A stretch of 22,479 nucleotides of DNA from a virus. Position numbers and translations under genes: made by a program. Every line of letters begins with the position of its first letter. The stretch's first letter is position 1. This document shows, piece by piece, positions 21,914 through 22,479 of this stretch. The DNA lies in the IMG/VR virus record IMGVR_UViG_3300030419_002273, positions 1 to 22,479 of that record. One strand, written 5' to 3'. The notes beneath the pieces are model-generated. The model was given only the letters and a program-made list of their open reading frames with translations, made no database searches and had not been told where the DNA came from.

Positions 21914-22479
21914 ATTGCTCAGGTGCTATGATTGCGGCATCGGTCATCAGAACCAATGCGGCGATAGACACCGCGCTCTCAAGACTGTTCAAGACCACTT
22001 GCATAGGGTCAAGCACACCATCTTCAAGAGCGCATCGGTATTCGCCTGTCTTACCACAAACATACCCTGCTTCATCAAAGTGCATCTTAGGGCCAATATC
22101 CCCATACTCAAACTGAATACTTTTACCAGCATTTTCTACGATAGTTTCAAGTGGAGTAGTAAGACCCTTGTAGAATAAGTCGCTGATTACGCTATCCTCA
22201 TTCTCAGGAGTAATGTCCTGTAGGTATTCTGCGGCGCGGAAAAGTGTTGCGCCTCCGCCGATGACTACACCGGACTCAAGAGCAAGACGACTCGCATTTA
22301 CCGCGTCATCAACTCGCTCCTTCCTTTCTACCTGCTCTACTTCGGAAGCACCCCCAACATAAATGGTGGAGATGCCTGTTGTGAGTCTATTGATTCTATT
22401 TTGGTATTGTTCTTCTAACCAATTGTTGCCGACTGTTTCATACATTTCACTTAGGTAGTCTAAATGGTCTTTGTTCGCA
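21912..22479 (-). CDS. groL: Group I chaperonin (GroEL/Hsp60-like), C-terminal part; start outside window
   Basis: The frame is open to the right edge of the window, so the 5' part is missing. The Met at 22445 is internal, because the in-frame residues before it (KDHLDYLSE) continue the family pattern. RINRLTTGISTIYVGGASEV, ERVDDAVNAS and SGVVIGGGATLF match the GroEL segment with the ATP-hydrolysis Asp (RVDDA) and the GGG turn of the equatorial domain. GLTTPLETIVENAG and DGVLDPMQVVLNSLESAVSI match the end of the fold. It stops at TDAAIIAPEQ and lacks the Gly-Gly-Met tail of bacterial GroEL. A region with two Cys (YVCGKTGEYRC) replaces the usual short 'yg.n..t' segment. The motifs are group I, not thermosome. 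It may fold viral capsid or tail proteins. It is followed by a TATA element for the next gene. Confidence 0.88.
   Translation of the reverse strand, partial: ANKDHLDYLSEMYETVGNNWLEEQYQNRINRLTTGISTIYVGGASEVEQVERKERVDDAVNASRLALESGVVIGGGATLFRAAEYLQDITPENEDSVISDLFYKGLTTPLETIVENAGKSIQFEYGDIGPKMHFDEAGYVCGKTGEYRCALEDGVLDPMQVVLNSLESAVSIAALVLMTDAAIIAPEQ

Overview
This window looks like part of the genome of a tailed double-stranded DNA virus that infects an archaeon. The best fit by gene content is the magrovirus-type viruses of marine Group II Euryarchaeota (Poseidoniales), though that host is an inference. Three things support an archaeal virus. One arm carries a tail-morphogenesis module of caudovirus type. 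The other carries archaeal-type replication proteins: family B DNA polymerase, archaeo-eukaryotic primase, PCNA-like clamp, ERCC4-type nuclease, Cas4-like nuclease and a RecA/RadA-like ATPase. The expression signals are also archaeal: GGTGAT- and GAGGT-type ribosome binding sites, which match the 3' end of archaeal 16S rRNA, and TTTATATG TATA boxes. I saw no tRNA, rRNA, CRISPR, insertion sequence, integrase or lysis gene. Both ends of the window cut through genes.

Layout. Bases 1-13974 are transcribed rightward and hold the structural genes in classical siphovirus order: the end of a probable head-tail connector, an HK97 gp10-like tail completion protein, a tail-terminator-like protein with an added N-terminal beta-sandwich domain, the tail tube, a small charged protein, a tail assembly chaperone pair that looks like a -1 frameshift G/GT system, the tape measure protein, and a giant 2330-residue baseplate hub or tail-tip protein. 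Bases 13971-22479 are transcribed leftward. Read from the right end they hold a group I (GroEL-type) chaperonin cut by the window edge, a RecA-like ATPase, a PCNA-like clamp, two small unknown proteins, a zinc ribbon, PolB, a zinc ribbon, a Cas4-like nuclease, a zinc ribbon, primase, a zinc ribbon and the ERCC4 nuclease. The two arms converge and share the four bases TTAA for both stop codons.

The leftward genes are tightly packed. Four junctions are ATGA stop/start overlaps, and other starts have their ribosome binding site across the preceding stop codon, so they are probably a replication operon. Two copies of a 16-base TATA-containing element (17207-17222 and 21898-21913), each exactly 22 bases from a start codon, probably give extra entry points. 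A third, weaker TATA box sits at nearly the same distance before the ERCC4 gene.

The most interesting points are four different small zinc-ribbon proteins interleaved with the replication enzymes (two are under 56 residues and easily missed), the repeated promoter element, the probable frameshift in the tail chaperone, unusual catalytic motifs in PolB and in the ATPase Walker A, a single-chain primase with a PriL-like cysteine tail, and a bacterial-type chaperonin in an archaeal-type virus. No stretch over 300 bases lacks a gene.
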